A stretch of DNA of 64,000 nucleotides from Novipirellula aureliae (GCF_007860185.1 NZ_SJPY01000002.1:899775-963774), one strand, 5' to 3'. Counted from the stretch's first letter, positions 37,224 to 47,224 are shown. Numbers and translations are program-made. The notes: generated by a model not told the origin, from the sequence alone.

Positions 37224-39826
37224 TTTCCGCCCCTTTGTTTTTGCCAAATGATCTTGGCATCTTTCGATTCAAGATCCACCCAAACCGAGGCATGTTCGAA
37301 CTCTCGGCGCAACGTCCAGCCCTCCCGCACCATATCCCCAAGGGGCTCTCCCAACGGCTTGTCAAATTCGGGATACCACTCCAGACAGCCCATCTCCATC
37401 CGATAGCCCCAGTTATAGATGAAGTAGGAGTTTTCCTGGGCGCCAACTAAGAAAGCGGCGAGAGGAAAGGTGATACTCTTTCGAGCGATCTCCTGTTTTT
37501 CAGCTAGGGATTTTCTCATGAAGGCCCCGTCGATAAACGTGAACCCGGACCACCCTTTAAACACAACAATGCGTCCATTTTTACAGGCCCGCTCCATCTC
37601 GAGGATATCCTTGAGCATGCACTCCTTTGAACCGCTGTTAAAATGGCCGAAGTGCTCGATCATTGCAGCATCGGTATGCTCCGGGTAGTCGTACCCCACC
37701 TGCCAGGTCGGCGTGGAACGAATCCCGTTGTATACAATCAACTTGTCCTCACCAATCTTTTGGCGGGTTTCCCAAATGATCTCCTTGAGCCCCTGCTGAA
37801 TGGCATCATATTTTTCCTGCCCCCAAAGAGGGATATTGTCTGGACTCGCCACCTGAGGAAAGGCATCCATAAACACGCCGTCGCAACTCCCCTCAACGAC
37901 CGCCTTGCGGGCCACACCCGCCCACCAGTCTCTAAACTCGGGATTCGACAAGTCATACCGCTTCATTTCCAAGCGAGTATTCGGCTTAATATCTACCTGC
38001 CCATCGACGGTCTTCAGCCACCATTCGGGATGCTGTTGATACTCCTGATGCGCCTGAAACATCGGGTAATCCAAAAAGGCGTTCCAATAAAAGATCACCT
38101 TCATATCCGGATTCAGTGCTTTGAGTTGCCGAGCCTCCATCTCGATCCCTGTTTCGGTGTCCTTAAATTGGCCGGACGCATGTCCTTTTTCCAAACAGAT
38201 GAAATTTGATCGGGTGGCAACAAACTTCGCCTCCGCCTCGGTCAACAACGCCGGACTGTTGCCAAAATGAAAGGCCACCGGGACGGTGTCCCAACTGAAC
38301 GCGGGATACCGAGCCGCTCTCTTTTGCGCTCGCACCGAGGTAATGCGAAAGCCGATTACCAGATCATCTGGCAGCGTTTTCGGCAAGGAGATCGTCAACG
38401 CTTCTGCCGAACGCGTCCATGCCAGGGTCTCATCGCTGCCCAAGAGCTCAACCGCCCCGACCTCGTCCGCATACACCCCGCCCTTTGCCAGCGTCTTGAT
38501 GACGATATCTTCCGTCGGTCGGGCCAGAACGAATGCATACAGAGCGTCTCCCTTGACGGTAAAGCGAATGTCCTGTGGCACAAAGTTCTCGAGATTTTCC
38601 TGTTGGCGGCCCTCATTGATGACAGTCGGCCCTTCTCCAAATACCGTCCAAGGGCGCGTGCCATAGATTCCCTCACCACTGGTTTTCAGAAAGTCGCCAA
38701 AGGCGGTCAAATAAGCCGCCTGATTCGCGGGAATTGTCCCATCGCCTTTCAACGCAATATTGAGCATGACCACCCCGTTTTTGCTGATGGCATCCACCGC
38801 ATTGCCCACCATCACCGGAATGCTCATCTTGTTGACCGCATCTTTGCGATAGAACCAGTTGCCGGAAAGGTCCGTCGCCCACATCCAAGGTTGGGCTTGA
38901 ATGTCTGCCGAACCGCCACGTTCCACATTCGGGGTATACGCTCGCTTATCCTTCCCCCCTTTCGCGGAGAACACCACCGTTTGTGAACCGCCATTTTCTG
39001 CGCGGTCACGATTCAAATAGGAAGAGAACAGCTGAAGTCCCAGAGATTTCCCGGTCCTTTCATTGGGATACGGGCAATCATTATTGAACCAATCGGGATC
39101 ATACTTTTCAATGATCTCCCAACAGCGTTTGTACCAATGCTCATTCCAACGGTCCTGGCTTGCATACTTCGCCGGATCGTAGTCCATATTAAAAAATTCC
39201 CACCCGGGCGTACCCCGTTTCTGGTATTTACGAGCGGCGGAAAAAAACTTCGGAGACCAATACAAATGCGTCGAAACACCAAACTTCAGTCCATGCTTCT
39301 GCGCAGCCGCCTTCCATTCCTTCAACGTATCGCGTTTCGGTCCCATATCCACCGAGTTCCAGGAATGGGACGAATCATACATATCGAAATTATCATGATG
39401 ACAAGCCACCGGCATAATGAAATGCGCACCGTTGTCCTTGCAGAACTTCACCAGTGCATCCGGATCCCATTTTTCCGCCTTAAACATCGGAATCAACTTT
39501 TCATATCCGAACTCCGACGGATGCCCATACCGTTCGGTATGCCACTGCGTGAGGGCGGCAGTCCTATCCAAATCTTCCTTAGCTCCCTTGGGCGACCAAT
39601 ACTCTTTAAGCCCATACATGCGGCGACCGTAATGTGAGTCATCATTCGGGCGATCTTCATCGATCGCCGAGGGGATCCCCCAGTGAAACCAAACTCCAAG
39701 CTTCCCATCTAAGAACCATTCTGGAACCTCATAGTTATCTGCCATCGATTCCCATGTTGGCTCAACCTGCGCGACAGCAGACTGCCCAACCCACAATGCC
39801 ATCGCCAATATAACCATCCGCTTCAT
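37220..39826 (-). CDS. GH29 fucosidase fused to the GHL15-like TIM module
   Basis: 868 residues from the ATG at 39826 with GGAGG upstream. Signal peptide ends QSAVAQ. The N-terminal GH29 barrel (about 40-420) has VWFHWGIPSAIDED, CHHDNFDMYDSSHSWNSVDM and PDWFNNDCPYP; the last aligns without gaps to PDVLWNDMGWP of the Thermotoga enzyme, placing the nucleophile at about Asp250. From about residue 510 the second module begins: YPAFSWDTVPVAFHFG, SNFICLEKGHAS, MKVIFYWNAFLDYP, LSNPEFRDWWAGVA, CDGVFMDAFP, LIVYNGIR, LRREFEHASVWVD. Two glycosidase-type barrels in one chain suggest sequential cleavage. It is coupled by ATGA to the beta-helix gene. Confidence 0.87.
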   Translation of the reverse strand: MKRMVILAMALWVGQSAVAQVEPTWESMADNYEVPEWFLDGKLGVWFHWGIPSAIDEDRPNDDSHYGRRMYGLKEYWSPKGAKEDLDRTAALTQWHTERYGHPSEFGYEKLIPMFKAEKWDPDALVKFCKDNGAHFIMPVACHHDNFDMYDSSHSWNSVDMGPKRDTLKEWKAAAQKHGLKFGVSTHLYWSPKFFSAARKYQKRGTPGWEFFNMDYDPAKYASQDRWNEHWYKRCWEIIEKYDPDWFNNDCPYPNERTGKSLGLQLFSSYLNRDRAENGGSQTVVFSAKGGKDKRAYTPNVERGGSADIQAQPWMWATDLSGNWFYRKDAVNKMSIPVMVGNAVDAISKNGVVMLNIALKGDGTIPANQAAYLTAFGDFLKTSGEGIYGTRPWTVFGEGPTVINEGRQQENLENFVPQDIRFTVKGDALYAFVLARPTEDIVIKTLAKGGVYADEVGAVELLGSDETLAWTRSAEALTISLPKTLPDDLVIGFRITSVRAQKRAARYPAFSWDTVPVAFHFGNSPALLTEAEAKFVATRSNFICLEKGHASGQFKDTETGIEMEARQLKALNPDMKVIFYWNAFLDYPMFQAHQEYQQHPEWWLKTVDGQVDIKPNTRLEMKRYDLSNPEFRDWWAGVARKAVVEGSCDGVFMDAFPQVASPDNIPLWGQEKYDAIQQGLKEIIWETRQKIGEDKLIVYNGIRSTPTWQVGYDYPEHTDAAMIEHFGHFNSGSKECMLKDILEMERACKNGRIVVFKGWSGFTFIDGAFMRKSLAEKQEIARKSITFPLAAFLVGAQENSYFIYNWGYRMEMGCLEWYPEFDKPLGEPLGDMVREGWTLRREFEHASVWVDLESKDAKIIWQKQRGGK

Positions 39827-40162
39827 CTCATCCTCCATCCATTTCATAGCTCGGATCAACCACACGACCCAACTCGGCTTCACGCGTTCTCACCGTATTC
39901 GGGTTGTACTGCTCAGCCACCGCAATATCGCGAGACTTCTTTCGACAAACCCTCTCAGGAGAAACCCTGTTTCTCATCTAAATCGTCTTCACCGGCTGGT
40001 GCTAGGGTTGGGTCACCGCCAAACGTCTGGGCGAATGATTCTTCATCCAGCTTGCAATGAAAGGCCAGCAATTTAGAGCCCGGCAAAGGACCCTAGAATC
40101 ATTTTCATCCTCTTCTCCTTCAGCATAGAAGGTTCTATTCCGGGAGGTTCAATCTTCGGGTC
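39827..40162. other. 336-bp gap inside the cluster
   Basis: The gap is occupied by the possible remnant described at 39828-40130. No repeat or mobile element is seen. Confidence 0.4.
39828..40130 (-). pseudogene. Possible gene remnant in the gap between esterase and GH29 fusion
   Basis: A strong ribosome site is followed by ATG and MKMILGSFAGL, like a signal peptide start, but a stop follows. In another frame the text continues GSKLLAFHCKLDEESFAQTF, GGDPTLAPAGEDDL, and a third frame (39828-39977, 49 codons) reads CRKKSRDIAVAEQYNP, REAELGRVVDPSYEM and stops one base before the next start codon. This is what a frameshifted and shortened gene would leave. I do not recognise the family. Confidence 0.35.
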
Positions 40163-41374
40163 TTAATCCAACTCCACCAAAACGGATGAGATTAGATGTC
40201 CTCGGGTGTCTTTCAAATTCACGTAATACGTCTGGCAACTCTTCGGAAGCTGAGCCACCACCGTTCCCGCCTCGGCGTTCACCAATGCCTTCCGCTCGAT
40301 CCAGGGCCCCGGCCGAGAATGTTTTGCCCCCGGATCACCCGCCGGTTTGCGATAGGTAAGCGGTTCGTTTAAATAATAAACCGTCGCGCTTTCCAGCGGC
40401 ACATCCGATTTGTACATAAGCTTCACATCTCGCCCCGACGGCTGCTTTACGATACGTCCAAGCGCCGCGCCTTGCCCCTTGAGAATATGGTCTGCAAAGG
40501 CATAAATTTCAGGAACCCGTTTCTTATCCCACCCAGGACCGTGTCCGTGCGCCAACCCGGGGTGAATATTCAAAAATGCATGGTCGTCTGTCGTCTCAAA
40601 GCAGTGCGAGGTTGTGTTGACGGAAAAGTGGCCGTCGCTATCGCTGTTGACCCAGAGGGTTGGAACGGACCCTTCCACGATATAGCGAGACGGATCCCAG
40701 AACTTCTGCGCATCGGTTTTCACACTGGCAAAATGGCCGAGTGAATCGAAGAGGTACCCACAACCATATACCGGCATCGCGCACTTATAGCGCGAATCGA
40801 TTCCAGAGACCAGACTGCTCAAAATGCCGCCCCAGGAAATACCGGTCACACCGATCCGATCCGCATCCACGCCCGGCTGCGCTGCCAGAAGCGAATTTGC
40901 GATGAAAATATCGGACACCGCATGATACATCCACTGCTCATTGAGCGGCAGTTCTGCATCATCAAATCGGCCGACTCGAGAGGGACCACTAAACTCATGT
41001 CGAATTTTCCCGGCACCCTTCTCGTTCGGCATATGCCCTTCCAGACTCATCGAGATGGCCGCATACCCGCGATCGTTCCAAATCTTAACCCAATTGTAAA
41101 AAGCGGTTCCACCGCCCCCGTGAACCAGTACCATGGCTGGCACCGGCTCATCGCTCTGCGGAATGCCAATGTAGGCAAACGCCCGTGTGGGTTTCCCTTT
41201 GTAGTCGAGCGTGTCATAAAAGATCGCTTGAATATCGCCTTGGTCCTGCTCCGGAACACGATGAATGTCTGGAACCTCATAGACCTTATCGTCCAATAGC
41301 AGGGAATCACCCGCAACCGCTGACACACTCAACGATACGAGCACCAACAAGCACCAACCTGTTCTTTTTAACAT
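40163..41374 (-). CDS. Secreted acetyl-esterase-like alpha/beta-hydrolase
   Basis: 403 residues from the ATG at 41374 (a TTG at 41407 is possible). Signal peptide ends SAVAG. The fold and motifs fit the acetyl xylan esterase/dienelactone hydrolase type: VHGGGGTAFYNWV, the nucleophile elbow GISWGGILSSL and the late His in HPGLAHGHGPGW. The N-terminal strand part has IQAIFYDTLDYKGKPTRAFA. It should remove acetyl groups or similar esters so that glycosidases can act. It lies between the TIM protein gene and the remnant, all on the minus strand. Confidence 0.8.
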   Translation of the reverse strand: MLKRTGWCLLVLVSLSVSAVAGDSLLLDDKVYEVPDIHRVPEQDQGDIQAIFYDTLDYKGKPTRAFAYIGIPQSDEPVPAMVLVHGGGGTAFYNWVKIWNDRGYAAISMSLEGHMPNEKGAGKIRHEFSGPSRVGRFDDAELPLNEQWMYHAVSDIFIANSLLAAQPGVDADRIGVTGISWGGILSSLVSGIDSRYKCAMPVYGCGYLFDSLGHFASVKTDAQKFWDPSRYIVEGSVPTLWVNSDSDGHFSVNTTSHCFETTDDHAFLNIHPGLAHGHGPGWDKKRVPEIYAFADHILKGQGAALGRIVKQPSGRDVKLMYKSDVPLESATVYYLNEPLTYRKPAGDPGAKHSRPGPWIERKALVNAEAGTVVAQLPKSCQTYYVNLKDTRGHLISSVLVELD

Positions 41375-41470
41375 AGCAATCTCATTACAATTCTGGATGT
41401 TTTCCAACCTCTAGAAAATCACAGTTTCTTTTTCCAGAGTTTGGGATTCTTTTTTTTCCATTAGAAAGCG

Positions 41471-43633
41471 TCACTGCTGGGTAGCCGACGAGGATTCGAC
41501 CCGTGAAAACTCACTCAACGTCGCGTTCGTCAGAGCGTCAGGATCGCCGGAACAAACGGCCATTCCTGCCTCAACCCGCTCGGGCAACGCGAGGGCAACC
41601 TGCCCAATCTCTGTCCAGGTCTTTTCGTCAACAGAACAGGAACCGGTAAAAACATCCCCATTTCGGACCAGCTTTACATACGGACCTTTCGCGGCATCTG
41701 CCTGCCCAATAAGACTCAAACCCTCTCCCCTGCTGTTCCGGCAGACCATAACCATTTCTCCCGAAGGATCACGGAGTACCGCGATGGTTCTAGCGTCTGA
41801 AACAATGACGGTTCCGTCTTTGTATGCGGCCACATAGTTCTCTACATACTGATCGTCCGCATAATCTTCGAGAGGGGTTTCTACCGGTTCCACGCGTTCA
41901 CGGAACATGATTCCTGCGCGAGCATTGGCATGGGTGTTTTCCAACGCAGAGAGTTTTGCCTTTAGTTCTCCATTGCCGTAATGGAGATCGGACAGAAAGA
42001 AGAAATTATCTCCGGTGCCGGATATATTCCCGCCGCCTTGTAACGAATAGGTATAGTCACTGTGTGATGTCCCGTCGCCCTTCAACGCCGGATTCCCTAC
42101 ATTGTTTTTCCACAATACACGGTGCACTGCTTTGCCCGATTTTGATTTCAAATCGTAAAACAGATCGCAGTGCTCGAAGCTGCGGGTGATGACATGCCCA
42201 TCCCACAGGGCCTGACTATACGGCGCACCCAGTGGACGCAGGCCTTGGTCTACCCAGTCGGCCAACCATTTGTACTGTTCATCGACGGCATCGACCGATG
42301 CTTGATAGAATAAATAGGAATAGGGTTCCACATAGCCCAGGTAGAAGGCCAGGACAGGATCGAACCGATCTTCTATCTCACGGAGGGTTCGATGACCTAA
42401 CCCGCTTCGAATCATTGTTAGTCTCTTTTTTCGTGCCGCTTCCTGTTGAAACCTAAGGCTGAAAGGGATGTTCCTATAGGCGGGGCCTTCCCTATAGAGT
42501 CCATCTGCAAAGGCAATCCGTTCGCGATACTCAATATCGTTGCCATTGTTAACGATATGAAGCTTGTTATCCGGCAGTTTTTCATAGAGCGGCATATACA
42601 AAAATGCGGGGTAATCTCTTCGGTCAATAAAGGTGCCGTCCACAACCTCATTTTTATTATCCGTAATGAAGGGCTCACCATTTTCAGCGAAGCCTTCTTC
42701 CAGCCCCAACATCTTGTAAATGCTCCCCCGCCACCATTCCTGGAACCGTGGGTTCATCCGGCTATATTGACGAACTCTGTTCCGGACCAGAGGTCGAACA
42801 TTTACGAACTCGTCCTTTTCTTCTTGCGTTAAAGGATCGATTCCATAATCGCCAAAGTCGAGTTCATGATTCCAATAGAAGATTGATTTTAAGTCCGGGT
42901 TGACCTCTTTCAGCCTCCGGGTGGTCTTTCGGTATCCAGCAAACCCGCCATTGGCTTTTTCGAGAACAATCACCGGGTAGGACTTGGCCATCCTCTCAAT
43001 CTGCCTATCGGTATAGCCGGCTCTGCCGTGGCGAATCAGCATGGTTCTTTGCAGCCGATCCCAGGAAAACGTTGGAAACGCGTTGTCCAATTTCGCCTGC
43101 GTCATCGACTCATAGGGGGTAGGACCATAGGTGTGGCCATTCGGCAAATCACCATACACATGATCCGGGTCTTCAACCAACAAAGAAGGATTTCTTACAA
43201 TAAAGTTCAACTGCAGATTTCCGTCCGAAAAATGCGACTCAAAATCGTGCAACTCTAAGCCATTGGCTGATAGATCAGCGCCGCCTATGGTGACGTTTTC
43301 CATGGAAAAGGTTTTCGCATCGTAATTGACCAGGAGATCAAACCGCAGCACATCGGCTCGATCGTCACCGATAAAACTATTTCCAGTCCAGATAACGGTA
43401 AAAGCCGTCGTCGATTCTTCATTCACTCGTGTACAGGCAAGATCTGGATGATAGAGGTCCACGTTACGGTATCCGTTTGCCAGCACCATGTCGTCCCAGA
43501 TTTCAGTATCATTTCCAGCCAAAGGCTTAATGGTTAGCCAAAAATGACTGTTCCGGCCTGAGTTGTCCGCCGCTTGGGCCCATCCAACGATCAACATACT
43601 AATGCATATCGCGAAACCTATTTTATTCTTCAT
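41471..43633 (-). CDS. GHL15-like TIM barrel protein with N- and C-terminal beta domains
   Basis: 720 residues with AAGGACG before the ATG; signal peptide ends AQAAD. About residues 25-185 are a beta domain (FWLTIKPLAGNDTEIWDDM). About 187-520 are a diverged copy of the recurrent TIM module: FPTFSWDRLQRTMLIRHG, YPVIVLEKANGGF, LKSIFYWNHELDF, NPRFQEWWRGSIYK, VDGTFIDRRDYP, LHIVNNGNDIE, LGYVEPYSYLFYQ, and the ending ITRSFEHCDLFYD. About 540-710 form a DUF1349/LamG-like beta sandwich (ARAGIMFRERVEP, WTEIGQVALALPERVEAGMA). Here the module is not fused to a known glycosidase, which supports it being an enzyme by itself. Confidence 0.72.
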   Translation of the reverse strand: MKNKIGFAICISMLIVGWAQAADNSGRNSHFWLTIKPLAGNDTEIWDDMVLANGYRNVDLYHPDLACTRVNEESTTAFTVIWTGNSFIGDDRADVLRFDLLVNYDAKTFSMENVTIGGADLSANGLELHDFESHFSDGNLQLNFIVRNPSLLVEDPDHVYGDLPNGHTYGPTPYESMTQAKLDNAFPTFSWDRLQRTMLIRHGRAGYTDRQIERMAKSYPVIVLEKANGGFAGYRKTTRRLKEVNPDLKSIFYWNHELDFGDYGIDPLTQEEKDEFVNVRPLVRNRVRQYSRMNPRFQEWWRGSIYKMLGLEEGFAENGEPFITDNKNEVVDGTFIDRRDYPAFLYMPLYEKLPDNKLHIVNNGNDIEYRERIAFADGLYREGPAYRNIPFSLRFQQEAARKKRLTMIRSGLGHRTLREIEDRFDPVLAFYLGYVEPYSYLFYQASVDAVDEQYKWLADWVDQGLRPLGAPYSQALWDGHVITRSFEHCDLFYDLKSKSGKAVHRVLWKNNVGNPALKGDGTSHSDYTYSLQGGGNISGTGDNFFFLSDLHYGNGELKAKLSALENTHANARAGIMFRERVEPVETPLEDYADDQYVENYVAAYKDGTVIVSDARTIAVLRDPSGEMVMVCRNSRGEGLSLIGQADAAKGPYVKLVRNGDVFTGSCSVDEKTWTEIGQVALALPERVEAGMAVCSGDPDALTNATLSEFSRVESSSATQQ

Positions 43634-43714
43634 ACGTCCTTATCCTTCTACTGATTAAGTGCCCTCACGCGAGAGAGCGTCATTTTTATACAAACACGTT
43701 CACGTCCACTCAAT

Positions 43715-45481
43715 TCACTCCGCAATAGGCAACAGCTCTACGCTTCGAAGCTGCGGAGCGGGCCCAGCAGAATCGGGTGCCACGTCCAGTGTCAGCGTCT
43801 GCATGCCGGGCGCCGAGAGGGTTACCGTTCCGAGAACCGCAATCGACTCCTGAATTTTGTCGGTGGGCAATTCAATCGTTTTGCGCTTCTCAAATTCGTT
43901 CAAGTCATTCACCACGGATTGACCATCCACCGTCGCCCGCAGGCGGCAGCCTTTGCTCGGCCCAATACTCGCCACAACCACCTGATAGGTCCCCGGTTCC
44001 ACCAATCGGAAATCCCAGCTCAACGCCTGCCCCGGCGTCCTGAGGCCCGCGACGCTCAACATTCGTGCAGGGACAATCCCTTGTCCGCCCAACGGCACCG
44101 TAAACTCTTTAAAGTCCATTGCACGGCGAGGCTTATTGGCCATAAACTCGGTGTCATGAATGATGCCGGTGTAGGCATCCAGAACGACGGATCCATCATT
44201 TTGCTGCATGTGGACCTGCTCCATCGAAGCCTCACCTTCCACCGTCAATGCGATCACCGAAACACATGCATCGGGTGCCGTCTGAGGCACATTGATTTTG
44301 TGGCGTCGAAGACCAGCTGCGGGATCAAAGGTCGACGTGTACGTCAACGCCGCGCCGCCATCCAACAACGTGGCACTTACGATTTTATTATTGAGGCCAT
44401 CGAGTTCAAAACTGCCGTCTGCGGGCCAATCCACCACGTTCAGATAGAGAATGGTGTTCTTCCCATCCTTGCGTTGCGTCATGGATCCCCAGTTCAGTCC
44501 GAACGGATACGGCCCGGCTTCCGTTCCATAAATCGCCTCGCCGTTTATCGCAAGCCAATCGCCCATTCCCTTAAATCGCGCAATGGCCGCCTCATGAAAA
44601 ACGCCCTGTGAATTGGGAGCAACATTCAGCAAAAAGTTCCCTCCCTTGCCGACGATTTTCACCAACCGCTCCAGCAGATCCTCAACAGATTTATACTCAT
44701 CCGCGTTTGCGCTGTAGCCCCAGCCATTATTCATACAGATCGCCGACTCAAAAGTTTGTCCAATGTTTACAGGCGGCGTCTGGTTGTCACCCATGCTCAT
44801 ATAATCGACATACCGCAAGCTGTCGTCGTCGCCGAGTCGACTGTTGCTAATCGCTCCATAGGAGTGAAGAAGGTCCACCATGTCCTGCTGACCCAACATG
44901 CGTTTGCGCTCCGGCGGTCGGAACCCGCTTCCCCCGTCAAACCAGAACAGGAAGGGATCATACTTCACACACAGTTCCTCAATCTGTTCATACATATAAA
45001 TCATGTACTGAGAAATATCCGCATCCGGAACAATGGCATTTCGCAGCGGAGCCCGATTTTGATATTTGGGGTCATACAAGGGATGGTTGTAGTCCGCGAT
45101 GGAATAATAGCAGCCCAAGCGAATATCATTCGCCTGGCAAGCCTCGGACAGCTCCCCGACAATATCCCGTTTGAACGGCGCCGCGTCCATCACATCGTAT
45201 TCCGTCAAAGCCGAATCAAAAATACAGAACCCTGCGTGATGCTTCGTCGTGATAACGATGTATTTTACGCCACCGTCTTTGGCAACTTGCAGCCACTGGT
45301 TCGCATCAAAATCAACCGGATTAAACTCATTGACATCACGATGGGCCTGGAAATGAACAAACATCCCAAACTTCGCATCGCGAAACCACTCCAATTGCTC
45401 TTCCGCTGTCTGCGCACCAACCACACGGGTGCTTGCCAACAACGCAGCCACAACGAACACAGATAATTTCCCAAACTTCAT
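43715..45481 (-). CDS. Alpha-L-fucosidase GH29, variant active-site neighbours
   Basis: 588 residues with AGGAGA before the ATG; signal peptide ends RVVGAQ. GH29 barrel with the nucleophile Asp182 in PFLFWFDGGSGF. Two normally conserved spots differ: the usual HWG is HFQ (MFVHFQAHRDV) and KHHDGF is KHHAGF. The substrate pocket is therefore probably changed compared with classical enzymes. The C-terminal third (about 400-588) is a beta-rich, probably carbohydrate-binding part (FTVPLGGQGIVPARMLSVAG). Expected role is release of fucose or a substituted fucose. Confidence 0.87.
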   Translation of the reverse strand: MKFGKLSVFVVAALLASTRVVGAQTAEEQLEWFRDAKFGMFVHFQAHRDVNEFNPVDFDANQWLQVAKDGGVKYIVITTKHHAGFCIFDSALTEYDVMDAAPFKRDIVGELSEACQANDIRLGCYYSIADYNHPLYDPKYQNRAPLRNAIVPDADISQYMIYMYEQIEELCVKYDPFLFWFDGGSGFRPPERKRMLGQQDMVDLLHSYGAISNSRLGDDDSLRYVDYMSMGDNQTPPVNIGQTFESAICMNNGWGYSANADEYKSVEDLLERLVKIVGKGGNFLLNVAPNSQGVFHEAAIARFKGMGDWLAINGEAIYGTEAGPYPFGLNWGSMTQRKDGKNTILYLNVVDWPADGSFELDGLNNKIVSATLLDGGAALTYTSTFDPAAGLRRHKINVPQTAPDACVSVIALTVEGEASMEQVHMQQNDGSVVLDAYTGIIHDTEFMANKPRRAMDFKEFTVPLGGQGIVPARMLSVAGLRTPGQALSWDFRLVEPGTYQVVVASIGPSKGCRLRATVDGQSVVNDLNEFEKRKTIELPTDKIQESIAVLGTVTLSAPGMQTLTLDVAPDSAGPAPQLRSVELLPIAE

Positions 45482-45536
45482 ACTTCACGTCTCCTTTTTA
45501 TTAAATTCAGATCCTCAACGCACAACGATAACTCTT

Positions 45537-47072
45537 CTATTTCCCGCGAATCGCCTTACGGACTTCCTCCATCACCGCCATGCATTTGGGGTTAAAAATG
45601 GGATGCTCATCCGTTACATCAGCGGTCATAATCAGATTGATGGTGACGGGAACCTTCTCCGTGGCCATGCGTTTGAAAAAGGCAACGTATTCTTCGGTGG
45701 AATGAGAAGGCCCTTTGCCGAACTCACCATTCATCGGCTTGTTGGAGAACCACCCCTCCTGATCCATCAGACACCACCACGCGGAGGTCACATCGCCGAG
45801 CTGTTTGCCCGGACCAATAATTGCGGGATCAGGCTGCAGCAATTCCTTGCCGCCGTCGGTCACCGTTAACTCACTAAACGGACTGACCCTCGGCCCCCGG
45901 TTCGAACTGAACCCTGCCACCGCATTGGGATTGCCTGCCTTGATTGCGCGGGCCCAGTCTTCCCACGACACATCGAGCGGGTAATCGTTCATCAAGGAGC
46001 CGTCAATGTAGCCGAAACCCATCAGCTTCTCGCCATATCGCAAACTGGCATATCGCAAGATGGAAGCGATATTATCGCTGAAACGGGTTTTATCGTCATC
46101 AAGCGCACCCGCCGCCGGACGAAACGTCGTTTCATATCCGTTGTAGGCAGTGTGCATATAAAACAATGTGCGAATCCCCCGACGATCCAGCTCGGTGATG
46201 ATTTCCCCCAGCAGGTCGCGTTCGGCAGTGCGGCCCGGCATAATTTTATCCAAAGCGGCATTCGGTGCCGGCCAAAAGAAACCCTTGTGCGTAGAGGTAA
46301 AGACAATCCACGCTGCCCCGGTACGCTCAATGGCATCCGCAAACACGTTTACATCGAACATTTTAACGGCGTCTTGAAACCAATCCGCGCGCGGAGTATT
46401 CCCCGTAAACCCATGACTAAGCGCCGACCAATGAACAAAGATGCCATATTTTCCGTCAACCATCCATGATGCATCACCCCGAATCGCTTGGGCCCGCTCC
46501 ACTTGCGCCTTGCGTGCAGTCGCGGTTCCAATTTCAATCGACCACAGATGAAGGCCTTGTGTGATGCCATAACCAAATCGATCGGCAGCCACGACTTTCG
46601 GTTGCGTGTCAGGCAAACGCACGGTGATTTGATTCTCACCTGCTTTCAAACGAAGCGTGCCGGGAAGCTCTTGCCTCCAGAAAAAGGGTCGATTTTCCCA
46701 GGTACAGGTAATCGATGGCGCAACAAGAACGGAGTCTCCGCAACTCACTTCAATGTTATGCTGATCCCGCATGCTGTACAGCAAACTGATGACATAATCC
46801 CCGTCTTCTGGCGCAGCCACCGTCCAGCGGATCGTGTCCTGCGGCGTCTCAAAGCCGTAGATCGCACGATTCACTTCCTGCTTCACATTCGCAGAGAGCT
46901 CTCCACGCGAGCCGGTAATGACAGTCACATCGTCTGCCTTCAACGGAACGACTCCCTTGATTAAGCGAACCTCCGCTCTCTTCTCTGCCGCGCTCACAGT
47001 GGACGCCATCATCAACATCCACACCGCGGCGATGCAAACCGATAGGCTCGTCATTCCGGTTCGAACTCTCAT
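45537..47072 (-). CDS. Divergent GH29-like fucosidase with N-terminal CBM-like domain
   Basis: 511 residues from the ATG at 47072 (AGGGA upstream); the frame extends to 47117 without signal. Signal peptide ends STVSAA. About 25-190 are a beta-sandwich like sugar-binding or malectin-type domains (RWTVAAPEDGDYVISLLYSM, GTLRLKAGENQITVRLPD). The barrel follows: KYGIFVHWSALSHGFTG, IVFTSTHKGFFWPAP, IRTLFYMHTAYNGYE, MGFGYIDGSLMNDYP. The usual KHHDGF is reduced to THKGF and the nucleophile region is altered, so activity could differ from standard fucosidase. Confidence 0.72.
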   Translation of the reverse strand: MRVRTGMTSLSVCIAAVWMLMMASTVSAAEKRAEVRLIKGVVPLKADDVTVITGSRGELSANVKQEVNRAIYGFETPQDTIRWTVAAPEDGDYVISLLYSMRDQHNIEVSCGDSVLVAPSITCTWENRPFFWRQELPGTLRLKAGENQITVRLPDTQPKVVAADRFGYGITQGLHLWSIEIGTATARKAQVERAQAIRGDASWMVDGKYGIFVHWSALSHGFTGNTPRADWFQDAVKMFDVNVFADAIERTGAAWIVFTSTHKGFFWPAPNAALDKIMPGRTAERDLLGEIITELDRRGIRTLFYMHTAYNGYETTFRPAAGALDDDKTRFSDNIASILRYASLRYGEKLMGFGYIDGSLMNDYPLDVSWEDWARAIKAGNPNAVAGFSSNRGPRVSPFSELTVTDGGKELLQPDPAIIGPGKQLGDVTSAWWCLMDQEGWFSNKPMNGEFGKGPSHSTEEYVAFFKRMATEKVPVTINLIMTADVTDEHPIFNPKCMAVMEEVRKAIRGK

Positions 47073-47134
47073 AAAGATCCCTTTTGTCAGCAAGATAATT
47101 CTCCAAACAGGACACACCGATTTCCAGGTGATCC

Positions 47135-47224
47135 TTACGTCATTTTTTTAATATCTAGTAACACACTCGCATGTTCAAATTCGCGGGTCTAGACATATCC
47201 ATCCTTCACTGCTGGCCCTTTAGG
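47135..47224 (-). pseudogene. Decayed C-terminus of the GHL15-like TIM module
   Basis: The minus frame reads PKGPAVKDGYV, a TAG stop, then TREFEHASVLLDIKKMT and a TAA. It lines up with the ending of the intact modules (KAVRDGWVYTREFENLSV and FTREFEHASVWV), with the stop replacing the Tyr codon. No upstream part of the gene remains. Confidence 0.75.
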
